From Nymphaea colorata (taxonomy: Eukaryota > Streptophyta > Magnoliopsida > Nymphaeales > Nymphaeaceae): 64,000 bases of DNA. Shown here piece after piece: positions 1 to 10,551 of this stretch; positions within the stretch are counted from its first letter, which is position 1, and each line of letters opens with the position of its first letter. The notes beneath the pieces were generated by a model. It ran no database searches and was not told the DNA's origin. It saw only the letters and a program-made list of their open reading frames with translations. The translations under genes and the position numbers were made by a program. Where the stretch lies: contig NC_045147.1 in NCBI RefSeq assembly GCF_008831285.2, positions 4,614,001 to 4,678,000 of the forward strand. The letters run 5' to 3'.

Positions 1-325
1 TGTGTGTGAAAATTTTAACTTTGCATGATTTGCCATGTTCTTTTTTTATTTTGCCTACAATTCAGTACTTACAACTTCAAATGTGTATGTTATGGTGTAG
101 AAAAACATAAAATCCAGAATAGTTACCTGCCACTCTGGTGAATTTCATCTTTTTAGGCAATCTCTCTATTGTTTCGGATCAACCTTACCTCTTGTTTGAC
201 CATCAATCACATGATCTTCATCTTTGACAAATGGATTAAAGTAGTTTTGCTTCAACTCCAAATTCCAATTTTTCCACATAACAGTCAATTTCTATAGGAC
301 CCACAACTTCATAGGGTTGTCCAAG

Positions 326-649
326 TCAAACTTTGCCTACATCTGGAGTCATATTATATGACATTAGTATACATAAACAAAATTTAACAAATAGATACCT
401 TCGCTTTATCCTCATACTATCCTTGTATGTTCGAGGCATATCTGGCCAAGTAACATAGTTGGTTGGAGATACATTCCCATGATGTGCCAATGTGCTCAAC
501 AGATTAGAAATGGTCGATACATTATCATAAATTGCCTGACCAAATTCAGCACATTTTGCATCTATTTTGTTACTGTCATTCAATTTTGCCACCTCTATGC
601 ACTTACTCCTTCCTTGTGTTTTATGCTTTCTCCAACTTACATGTGTCAC
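326..649 (-). pseudogene. CACTA transposase C-terminal (Ptta/En/Spm-like) fragment
   Basis: A 107-codon minus-strand frame contains words such as CIEVAKLND, GQAIYDNVSTIS and TWPDMPRTYKDSM. They resemble the C-terminal region of plant En/Spm transposase-derived proteins, where a conserved W..MP..YK pattern follows a block on flower/height-like 'FSRHLG' spacing. The frame is a fragment with no partner domain in phase. The family assignment is by recollection of the pattern and is moderate. Confidence 0.4.
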
Positions 650-1559
650 ATATGTTGAAGATCATAATAAGCATTTGAAACAATAAAAGTGTAATAAAGC
701 AAAATGACTTAAACAGACCATCAATAGTATTGGAAGTTTCACCATTCCCTTCTTCACTAAAAGAACCAGGTGCATTATCTTGAATGTGTCTCATAATGAT
801 CAAATCTTGCCATACATGAAAATGTATAGATATACAAATTCAAAGCATATCAACATCAAAGGTAAACAAAAATGAAAATGAAATGTGGAGCTAATTGGAA
901 TGTTTTGAAACTAACAATTTTATCACATAAATTAGAGGACACAAGATCAAACTACTCAGTAAAGACTAGATGTTCCAGTTATACACAACAAATTCTTAAA
1001 ACAATAAAACTAATCAACATATGTAGGATAGCAACACTTTAATGGTTCACTTAGATTTTCCTTTTGAACATGGAAACTTTCATCACATGTCTTCAACAAT
1101 TTTGTTGGATGCCCACAATCATTCTCATCATCTTTAGAATCTAGGACTATTTTTAGTAGCTCTTCATTTTGCTTTTTGATCTCAAAGACAACATCTGATG
1201 GTAGATTTTATTCTTCAGTCAGGATTGATGTCTAGTAAAGGTTGATATTCTTGTTCCTCAATGTCAGGAACAATTTCTTGTAATAGTGCATCCACATAAT
1301 GTTGATTTGCATCATCATGTTTTCCCATGTTTATGAGATCTAATGAAGTGAATATAAAACATGAATATTATTAATGTGAAAATATAATGCAAAGTATAAT
1401 AAATGTAATTTAATCATTAAACATTGATTATGATAAAGAAATTCTTATCAAAGCACAGCTCAAGGTTCTAAAGCAAACAATGCATCATCATTTTCATCCT
1501 CATCAAATAGTTCACCCTTCACCTTCTCTTGCTGATGCATGTCAATTTTGTCCCCATCT

Positions 1560-1760
1560 TTATCAGTCCTTTCCAATCAAGGTTAGAACCCAATGACACA
1601 TCAGCAATTGGATTCCACTCATATTCATCATCTACTTGTGATTTATATGGATCATCATATAAGATTTTGGAATTCATATTTAACACAATGTGTCAATTAT
1701 TGTTAATTGCATCTTTAATGTAGAAAATTTATATGCTTAATGAGCTCAAATGAATAGGTC
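1560..1760 (-). pseudogene. DUF4216-like fragment of a CACTA transposon
   Basis: Read on the minus strand, this stretch gives IFYIKDAINNN followed, after a stop, by HIVLNMNSKILYDDPY and an acidic tail ending EYEWNPI. This matches the end of DUF4216, a domain found in CACTA transposons next to DUF4218, where FYV.D.....W.VV......D.YD is typical. In-frame stops make it a pseudogene. Confidence 0.45.
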
Positions 1761-2079
1761 ATTCTCTATACTCAGTTTCAATTATATTTTGACAATAACA
1801 ATATAACATATCTTTTAATTGAAAGATTTTTGTCTCATCTATTTGAATAATTATATGCCTATGCATGAACAATGGCTCCACTACTTTGTGTTTTCCTCTT
1901 CTTCTCCTTTTCATTCATGTGGAATCTAAATCAATTAACAAGGAATCATTTGAACATTTTTGTCATTGTGAATAGGCCTAGAGACAACCACCTAATTTCT
2001 TTTAAAACTTCTCTTATACTCTCTCATTCACTATAAATCCATGAAAACATAACAATTATTATTGTTAAAGTCATTAGTC

Positions 2080-2590
2080 ACATGATATTTATGTAGGTGA
2101 TATAATAACAATGAGAATTCATGATAGCTTACATATTCTCCAAACCATCTTGAAAATTCTTCTTTGTGAGTTATATCTCCATTATGCTGCCTTTTATGTT
2201 GTCATGAAAACATTGCATAATCAGCCAGGTAACCTTTGACAATTGAATATTCTAGATGGCTTCTATTCTTCATATATGAAGATGTTATATACGTGAAAAC
2301 TATTAAATGCACAAATTACATTAATAAATTAGAATAAGTAATGCATCATATCCAAAACACACATATCTCTCAATGGGGTACATCCAATGATATTGCATAG
2401 GTCCTCCTAAAATTGTTTCTTCAGCCAGGTGCACTCGTATATGCATTATGATAATGAAAGACGCCAGTGAAAAAATCTTCTCAAATTTGCAAAGTATAAT
2501 ACTGATTTCTGTATCTAAATGTTGAAAATCATTTTCATTCACTATTTTTGACCACTTCTTAAAAAGCCTACAAAACTCTACCAATACCAA
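2080..2590 (-). pseudogene. DUF4218 fragment of a CACTA transposase
   Basis: The minus-strand frame of 89 codons runs LCRLFKKWS-like, then ILCKFEKIFSLASF, then HIRVHLAEE, LGGPMQYHWMYPIERY. This is the hallmark of DUF4218 in plant CACTA transposases, where the order is ILCKLE.IFPP.FFD, VHL..E, GP..YRWMYPIER. After a frameshift the downstream words continue (SHLEYSIVKGYLADYA, then EEFSRWF) to about 2080, in agreement with the family. The catalytic part of the transposase is absent here. Confidence 0.7.
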
Positions 2591-3239
2591 ACTTAAATTC
2601 TTCAGTAGTGATTTCTAATAGCTAATGGAAGAATGTAGGGAATTAAAAAATGACAACCATGGGTCTTCAAACCCCATATTTTCATTTCTTTTAGATTCAC
2701 ACATGTTGAAGTGTTTGATACAAGACCACTAAGGGTCTTTAACTTTTTTAGTATGTTTTTTTTTCATCCCTCCCCGTTGAGAAGCAAGCAGGTGGTAAGT
2801 GAGCTTTATTGCAACCTGGAAGCTTGAATTGATGAAGTGCATGTCTGATATTCATATTTTGCAAACTTAATCTACCCTTGTGTTGCGTGTAAACTTTTGA
2901 GGTATCATGCTCAATCGGTGGGAAAAGAAAGACATGAAAAGAGAAGAGACACATTCAATATGAGGATCAACCATTGTGGATGCTTTGCAACAATAACAAT
3001 TCTGAAATTTGATTGATTCCAAGAGAACCAAACACAACCTTACTTTTAGGGGCATTTGGATGACACTCCAAAACTGGGTTTTGGAGGCAAAACCAAGCAC
3101 CCCTTAGGCTTATCATGCCAAAACCTGATGTTGGTGTAGTGGCAGTCATTGAGACAACAATGTGAGTATTGGATCATTGAGACAATAATGAGAGTGATAA
3201 AGAACATGGATTGTTAGGGTGATGGCTCAAAGTCCCATG

Positions 3240-3620
3240 AAGGAAGAGTAGGGAGTAGGGATTTCAATGGATCAAACTCAAATTAAGCATACCTTTTACC
3301 AAATCTGCTTTTTTAAATATTCATATATTTAGATTCCGACTCGGATTCGAATGCGGTTGAAGAAAAGGCTATAACATATATGAATCCGACTTTTAAATCT
3401 ACATATGAGTTTGATCAAAATCTGACTTTTAAGTTACATCCAAATCTGATCCAAATTTGTCTATGAAGTCACATCCTAATCTGATGGTTATCTGTCTTTT
3501 AAGTCACAGCCAGAGCCGAATTGAGTCTGACTTTAAAGCCATGCAAATTTGATCTGAATCCGACTTTTAAATTCTACCTAAATTCAATCTGAAATATGAT
3601 TTTATTAATTAGCTAATTTT
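3240..3620. mobile_element. Non-autonomous element rich in 'aatCtGAcTTTtAAgT' words
   Basis: A block of short tandem-like words (ATCCGACTTTTAAATC variants about every 30-60 bases) starts at about 3253 with GGGATTTCAATGGAT. A related block at 8340-8612 ends with ATCCATTGACATCTCT, the reverse complement of the same terminal word (AGAGATGTCAATGGAT). Such ends are known from small plant elements that begin AGGGATGTCAATGG. The other end and a target duplication could not be fixed. Confidence 0.4.
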
Positions 3621-4159
3621 GAAATATATGTATCCACATTTAGAAACTGAATCTTAGTCAAATTTAATAAAGTAAGACAAAAACATAATTTGTTTAAGCA
3701 ACAAATATTGAAGTAATGTAGTAAACAATGAAGGGATGTATTCATGTTGCATATAGATAGTATTTTTAATATCGTAGTTAAGGAACTAACATATCAAATG
3801 AAGATAAGTGCAACTGCATGCTCAAAAATCATAAGTACCAAACCATTTAGGTTAGATCTTGGTGTTGTATTCCATTTAAGAAGGTAATAATTATCAAGAA
3901 AAAACTATCATATGTTTTTAACATTTTCTTGAACAAAACAATGTGCATCATGATTCATGTCTAGGCCTAAACCAACTTCATATATATGTTGAAATGAATG
4001 AACAGTCAAATGTTTCAAAATGAAGCATGCAAGGATTTACCTATTTTGAATAAGGTCATATGTACAAGAAATATACAGCAATCACCAAATGAGCTATAGA
4101 AGCCCAACCGTAACCTCACACTAGCCAAACTCAATTGACTGATGGTATTTGTCAACCCT

Positions 4160-4189
4160 AGTGTGTGTCTGTGTGGGTGTGTGTGTGTT

Positions 4190-4224
<35 letters not shown>

Positions 4225-4238
4225 TAGAGCAAACATAA

Positions 4239-4282
<44 letters not shown>
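4160..4282. repeat. Compound microsatellite (TG)n-(AG)n-(AT)n
   Basis: Alternating TG from about 4160 to 4200 passes into AG (4200-4224) and, after a short unique stretch, into AT (about 4240-4281). Long open frames on both strands here come only from the dinucleotide repeats. Confidence 0.95.
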
Positions 4283-4285
<3 letters not shown>

Positions 4286-5284
4286 GCACAACATCATCAA
4301 ACTTCAATTTCTAGACCATTCAAACTTCAATTTTCAAAGTTTTACTTACCTATTGCTCATTGATGCAGTAAGAGACAAGATGAGTCTCTCCATGACAACC
4401 TCAACAATAAAACAGTTTCACCACATAATATGAGCTTGATTGATTGTTTTTCAATGGCTCAATTTACCTAAGTGGATATGTTCTTCATATCCTGACATAT
4501 ACTTTGATCATTTAGACATTATAATGAGGATAATGCTATTAAATTAACTTACATTATGCAAAAGAAAATTTTATTTAATTAAACATCTTAAACACAAATA
4601 ACTATAGGTTTTAATTGATATAAAGGAAGTAGTTAAATACAAAAAGAAACATACCTGTAATTTATGAATCAATTTCAATGTATGTAGATGCAATTGTGCT
4701 TTTTCTTGAAGCAAAGGTATTGGCAAATTAGAATCATATAACAAAAACATGTTTAAAACCCTTACTAATAAATTAATTACCTTTAGTTTAACCTCACAAC
4801 CAATTGTACATATATCAAAGTTTCCATACCCTTCTCGCGCGATCGACTTCTATATGAATTAAGAATACATCCATTTGAATACTAAACGTTGACTCCAAAT
4901 GTTGATTCTGATGCAATAGTTGATATAAGAATAACCAAAATATAAATTGTATTGTTTTTTGGATAAATAAGATCTTCCAAATGCAAGTTTCAATATGATT
5001 TTGTGTGTTGACTTCATGATAAATTTTCAAGAATGTCATTTAATACATTTGTTCTAGCCTTCTTATGAGAAGAAAATTCAACAAAAAAGTAATGTTCTTC
5101 TGAACATAAAACAATAAAATTAGTAGAGGGTGTCTTCGATGCATAGATAGTTTTGTACTCATAATAAAGAATACAAAGATCATATGGTTCATTTTTATAA
5201 AACTGTTTGTGGTAAACTTCAATTTAAATTGTTTTCTAGACATGTGATACCGTTTTTACAATTGCAATTCAAAAAAAAAAAATT

Positions 5285-5440
5285 ACAGTATTGACAAATA
5301 GCATGTTGAATTCTTGTTTTATTTATTGTCCTACTAAACTCCTTCCATATAAGTGATGTTAGTGACTTGCCTTTTGGAGGAAGCCTACTAGTTTCCAAGT
5401 TGCTAGTAGACAATGACTGGAAGCACCAACACCAAATATT
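5285..5440 (-). pseudogene. BED zinc-finger fragment, hAT-like transposase remnant (possible)
   Basis: The minus strand encodes KGKSLTSLIWKEF, a spacer, then HAICQYC. This resembles the first half of a BED zinc finger (S.VW..F followed by A.C..C) found at the N-terminus of hAT transposases and of domesticated relatives. The His-containing second half is not seen because the frame runs into an A/T-rich tract at 5270-5282. A short frame just upstream (about 5520-5611) encodes ANQESREDTQQTSQLARD, which I cannot assign. Confidence 0.35.
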
Positions 5441-8330
5441 GTAGAATCCATGTATTGCATATAAAAGAATAGAAATAAGTAAATGAATAATCAACGCTAA
5501 ATCATAAAAAAGAAAAATTAAAAATATATAACTAAAGTCTCTTGCCAATTGAGAAGTTTGTTGAGTATCCTCTCTTGACTCTTGGTTAGCAAGATTAATG
5601 TTTTCTACCATGAATTGTCAATCGCATAGTTCTTGACTATCTAATAGTTTCAAGGAAATAGCATACACCTACAAATAAACTGTTGTTTGATTAAACACGA
5701 AAAAAATGCCTAAACAGTTTTTAAGTTTCCATTTCTTATCGCTATACCATTAGTTATAATTTTGAAAAGCAAGGACAAAAAAAACACTATACCATTGTTA
5801 CTATTCATATTAGATTTGGGGCAATAAAGTTCATGTCAAATTTAGATTAGGTAGAAAAAAAATGACAAAATCCTTAAACATGATATGAACCATTTGCAAT
5901 TTTTGTTTGCTACTTGCCTGGCCTAACTAGACATAAATTAGTCTAGTTTGATCATGGAATTAACATCTCACATAATCCATCCTTACTATTACCAGAAAAA
6001 GTAATTTGATATATATGAACATGAAACAATATTTCATGTTGACTAGGGCATAGAAATATGACTTGGATCTTGTCCCAAAGTAGATCTGGCTAGTGATATT
6101 AAAATTTCATCATTTACTCAAGTATATTTTTGAGTAGTTGATTGCCTAGTTAGTATTTGACTATCTAGATCTGATCATTTATCAAATCTTATCTCAAATC
6201 AAGCTACAATGAAGCCCTTATGCAAATAAAAGATTTTCCATACTTTATCCCCTTAGACTACTACTACATCATTAGTAGTCTACCTAATTGTTGTACACAA
6301 AAGTCAATAACTGGAGGGTTTGAAACTAATATACACATCAACAACATAGCATACACACTCATGGAAAAATTTATCGGATATGAGCCAAAATTTATAACAG
6401 CCATATATGACAAAGAAGAAGGCTATGAATTAACCACAACAACACGTCAACACCCCTTTCTAGAATTGGTAGAACATGGATTCCCATGTTAGCCACCTAA
6501 CATGGAACCAACCTCCTTTTTTTGCAAACCCCCCCACAAAAAAAAAGAAATAAAGAAAAAACTCCATGCTCATATATTTTAAGTGCAAATAACATAAAAT
6601 TATAAAATGTACTTAACAGCTTTTACATGCACACCCTAACATTGTGCAAATTCAATAGCATAATTGAAAAACTAAACCAGGGTAGGCAATAAGCTAGGAA
6701 CTAGCATTTCACTTTAAGAGGTAAAAGTGAAGTGTCTGGTCCACCTTAAATTTTCAAGTGGGCAACTAAGATGTTAGCAAGATTGACTTCATAATGTCAG
6801 GACAGGCTTTTGGCTTAAACTACAACGTAGAGGTAAGAGCTTTCTGTTTTAAGATATGGAAAGTGGTCCTAAATCCTAATGCAGAGAAGGGTGAGACAAC
6901 TAATGTATGCTCAAAATTTTTACATACCTAGGTTTGTGACTCCCAATCAAGCTTCTTTTCTAGTTACTGAAAAGATTGGAGAAAATCAATACACTGTGTG
7001 TAGCTCATCAAACTCCAGATTCTTGCTCTCATCATGTCAAAGGCCAATTACAAGCTTCAGGTTCCTCCACTCTACCATGACTCTTTGTTGGGCGGTGTCT
7101 TCATAAAGAGAGAGAGAGAGAGAGAGAGAGAGAGCCATTAGTTTCCACAAACGTGGAATGGAAGAACCAATAACTTCCATAAACTTACTTAGAAAGAAAG
7201 ACGTGAAGAGGGGGGAAGTTGAAAAGAAAGAAAGAAATATGCAGACTATATTAATATAATATTGTTTAAAAATATTTAAAATTTCACTCTATTTTTCTCA
7301 ATAATTGATAACCATATAGTTGCTTGCAAGTTAAGTTGAGTGTGCTTTTAATTGTTATATAGTTTTAATTGCTTTTTTTTTTAAAAAAAAGTAAATATAT
7401 GTGTCACTACCTCCTTGTATAAGCTTACACATGTATAAGAATTAGATACATTTAATTATCTGGTCTATTTTAAGCTTGTTTAAATACTATCATATTCAAT
7501 TGGTTTTGTAGCACGTCCATTTTTTATTTTGGTTAATTGTTTGCATTAATTAGATCTATTGCAGTTTATCAAGTCAAATAATCTAACTCATTACAAGAGA
7601 ATGCATTTTGATTTAATTAAAAAAATTGTTTAGATAATAAAAAGCTTATATGAAACTTTAGATAACAAAAAACTTATCTAAAATATGAATTTGGAGTCTC
7701 GATTATAGAAAATATATGTCAAAAAGATTGGAGTCTCAAATAGTGAGCATAGGTCCTTAGTCTTCTACAATTAAGTTTGTTTTCTTTACATTATTTTATA
7801 TCAACATTGTTTCAAAAATAGTAGTCTTTTATTTTCATAAGCTTGTTTATATAATATATGTTCCTCATTTTAAATAAGCTAATTTTTTTGGAGAAAGCTT
7901 GTGCGGTTTGATATGATTGGCATAAGATTCAAATTAGGTTCAATCTTACTACAGGTTGGGATATATGAGATTCAAAATATGGTCAAGCTTAAACGACTAA
8001 GAACAAACTTGTGCTAGCTATTGGCTAATAGAAAAATAAGGAATCATATTTCAATGAGAATACCCAACAATAAAATAAACATACACAAGATATGAGGAAG
8101 ATGCCTTCTGTGATAAGTCCACCCATGTAGGTGTTGATGTTTGCATGTCGATTTTTTATATAAGAATTACGTTCATGACTAATGTTAAAAATTTATGTTT
8201 GTTCCTTCCGTAAAAACTATTGTCAAAAGAACCCAACTTTCTCATGAGTTATGGTTTCAAGACCCACGTAAGGCATTAGCTCCAGGTCAAGTATAGCTTT
8301 ATATAATTTATCAAGAAAGTAAAGTTGGCA
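5441..8330. other. AT-rich intergenic DNA, no gene recognised
   Basis: I find no convincing gene. A 90-codon frame at 6220-6492 (+) has no recognisable motif. At 6880-7000 the frame contains TPNQASFL followed by IGENQ, which faintly resembles the reverse transcriptase motif of plant LINEs ('SPNQAAF...G R...DN'), but too little is preserved to call it. An (AG)n repeat lies at 7108-7133. Confidence 0.4.
7106..7134. repeat. (AG)n microsatellite
   Basis: Uninterrupted GA dinucleotides, about 14 units. Confidence 0.95.
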
Positions 8331-8334
8331 CCTA

Positions 8335-8615
8335 AAGTTCGGATGTATTGAATCGAATCGGATATTAGCTCATGATTTCAGATTTGGATACCTAAAGTTC
8401 CGATCAAATTTTAGCTTATAGATTTGGATTTGAATAAGTTTGGTAAGATGCTACCTGATATGATATTTATTTAAAATTGATGCCGTATCTGACGTTATTT
8501 ATTAAATTCGAACCTGATTTGATTTCTTAATCAGACACTAAATTTCTTTCCATATTCAATTTTTTTAAGCAATTCAAATAGATATTCAATCTAAATCCAA
8601 TCCATTGACATCTCT
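8335..8615. mobile_element. GATTTGGAT-rich non-autonomous element, opposite orientation to the one at 3.2 kb
   Basis: Words such as GATTTGGATTTGAAT, and CCTGATATGATATTTA recur through the block. It ends with ATCCATTGACATCTCT at 8594-8612, which is the inverse of the start of the block at about 3253. The two are probably members of one short-element family. The left end near 8335 is set only by composition. Confidence 0.35.
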
Positions 8616-8619
8616 GTAG

Positions 8620-10500
8620 TAGGATCATGCTCTGCTCTGAAATGTATGGTTGAGGCGATGAAGTTTCTTATCGTCGGCAACGAAGAAGGCGACAGCCGCT
8701 CGTCAGCAGGCTCCTATCATCATTTATGTCTTTTTTTCAGAGGTAACGCACATCAATCCAAGTGTGTTCATGTCCTTGGGTTCAGAGTCATTTCTTTTCT
8801 TCCTCTCCTCCTCCGGAGAATCGTAGTCTGACTTCCAACATGCCTAGCTGCCAATCGTCGGAGTTTGTCTCTATGGACAAAAATCGAGCACTGCACAATA
8901 TGAATCCGGCGACAGATCATGCTGTCCTGGCTGGTTTTTGGTGCCAAAACCTATCTTAGAAAAATTTATGCTCAAAACATAGAGAATCAATACTTCAAGC
9001 TCAATCTTGGAATTTTTTTTTTTTTTTTATCATATGGAAACTACAGAACCTATAATTTCGATGATCATAAACAAGTTTAATGACATGTGAAAATACCAGT
9101 GTGCCCTTCGGCTTCCAAGTAGCCTCCAAATAAGGATTTTTTTGAGATCCATTAAGTAAGGCTTCAAATAAAAATTTTTATGAGGTTCATTAGGTAATAA
9201 GAAAATGAGAAGATGTGTGAGCATCAAGTAACATGTGATCCTTTTTGCAGCTTCCAAATGTGTCTTTTTTAATGCTTCATTTACGATAATAATATCCTTT
9301 GTCTCTGTACAGTTTGTCATGTACCATTAGAAACTAAATACTTAGGATGCTCCCATGTAACTCATGAACTTATGCAGCTTTGTTGGTATTAATGTTGGCA
9401 AATTTGTATTGTATATGTTTTTGTATTATTATGTAGTATTGTGCTTGCTGGTCTTTGAAGATTTAAAAACAAGGGTAGAGGTAAACTTGTATTATATATT
9501 TTAAGAAGTTACTACATCTAGTTAGCATGAAAAAGTTAAGTTAAGTGGCTTTACTCAGATAGGCAATATTATTAATTTAACTTTTGGATAATGTTGAATT
9601 GAAGACATGGACAAACTTTTGTAAAGTTTTTATTAATAGTCTTTTGATGTACCCAAGTTCTTCTCCATTCAAAGCATGTACGAGCCCTCGTTCCCTTTTT
9701 GAACTTGTACATTACTAATCAGAAATTGGAATATTATGGCATAAAAATTTCCAATATTCAGCCGACATTGATTTCTAATGGCACCCCAAAAACCTGTTTT
9801 TGTCATCCAAACAAAAACCAAGCTAAAAAAAAATCTGGTTTTTCATTGTCATCCAAATATAAGCAAACCTACTTTCAAAAGCTGGCTAAAAACCAATTTT
9901 TTACAAAACTTATTAGTTTTCTAAAAACGAGTTTCAGTCGATACCATCCAAACACCACCTTAAAAAAACAAGTGACAATGTTAAATCCATACTCTCTTAA
10001 AAAGTTTTATGAGTTTACTTCTCAATCACTGCACTGACAAAAGGTTTTTAATTATTTTTTAAATTAACCATTTCAATTGGGTACTCGAATTAAAATTTGC
10101 TCAACATATTATTTTTCTAATAAATAAAATACATCAAAGATCGTAAAGAGGGAAAAAGGAACAAGCGGCTTGAACTCTAAAAATTAGTTTTGATGATAAA
10201 ATTACGCCTCCGATACGGGCTTACCATCATCCTGAAAAGGTCATAAAATTCTCTAGTAAAATTAACAAAAAAAAAAAAAAAACACCTCTCTCTGACAGAA
10301 CGCTTCTTTGGTTAAAAACTTAAAATAGCAGTCAGAAGATGAAAGGGTAAGTTAACCAGGTGACAATTTGCAATGTCTTCTAGAAGTTTCCATTTTCACC
10401 CTCGGATGGATAATCCTGGTGGCGTTTTTGAAAGTTGAGAAAAAAACTGAAAGAGCGCTCTCTTTTTCTTTTTAAAGTTTTTTTATCCTCCCTCCCCGCG
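8620..10500. other. Upstream intergenic region of GCP3
   Basis: No gene is supported. A slightly GC-richer patch at 8640-8960 has short open frames without known motifs. A MITE-like patch at about 9775-9960 has several CATCCAAA words and ends in CCATCCAAACACC, resembling the GGTGTTTGGATGG ends of short plant elements. The last 100 bases turn pyrimidine-rich and belong to the GCP3 promoter and leader. Confidence 0.45.
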
Positions 10501-10551
10501 CGCCTTCTCTCACTCTGAGCTCCAGAGAGAGGGAGAGAGAGAGCACAAGAA
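10440..10551 (+). promoter_or_regulatory. GCP3 promoter-proximal region and 5' leader
   Basis: A TC-rich tract (10455-10515) followed by a purine tract GAGAGAGGGAGAGAGAGAG just before the start codon is a typical plant core promoter/leader arrangement (Y patch and GA leader). No clear TATA box is visible. The start codon has a good context, with G at -3 and G at +4. Confidence 0.45.

Larger units (their letters stand above)
326..2600 (-). mobile_element. Decayed CACTA (En/Spm-like) DNA transposon
   Basis: Three protein blocks typical of plant CACTA transposons lie on the minus strand in the family order (DUF4218, then DUF4216-like, then a Ptta/En/Spm C-terminal block), each broken by stops and frameshifts. 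No terminal repeats beginning CACTA were found, and the N-terminal transposase core (Tnp2) that should lie above about 2700 was not seen, so this is a truncated remnant rather than a complete element. The spaces between blocks (650-1560 and 1760-2080) are AT-rich and hold broken reading frames, including a charged coiled-coil-like stretch read on the minus strand near 1040-1220. Confidence 0.6.
2601..5280. other. AT-rich intergenic DNA with repeats, no gene recognised
   Basis: No coding region is supported. The stretch includes a short TIR-like word GGGGCATTTGGATG at 3052, a GATTCG-rich non-autonomous element (3240-3620) and a compound microsatellite (4160-4282). Short open frames here are composition artefacts, several of them created by the microsatellite. 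Confidence 0.5.

Noticed and set aside
4142-4363. Open frames on both strands across the microsatellites at 4.1-4.3, 15.3, 49.8 and 52.4 kb
   Set aside because: They encode only dinucleotide-derived residues (for example Val-Cys, Arg-Glu, Ile-Tyr runs) and have no other coding signal.
6220-6492. 90-codon plus-strand frame ending HPFLELVEHGFPC
   Set aside because: No recognisable family, no neighbouring exons, and AT-rich composition equal to flanks; it could be chance.
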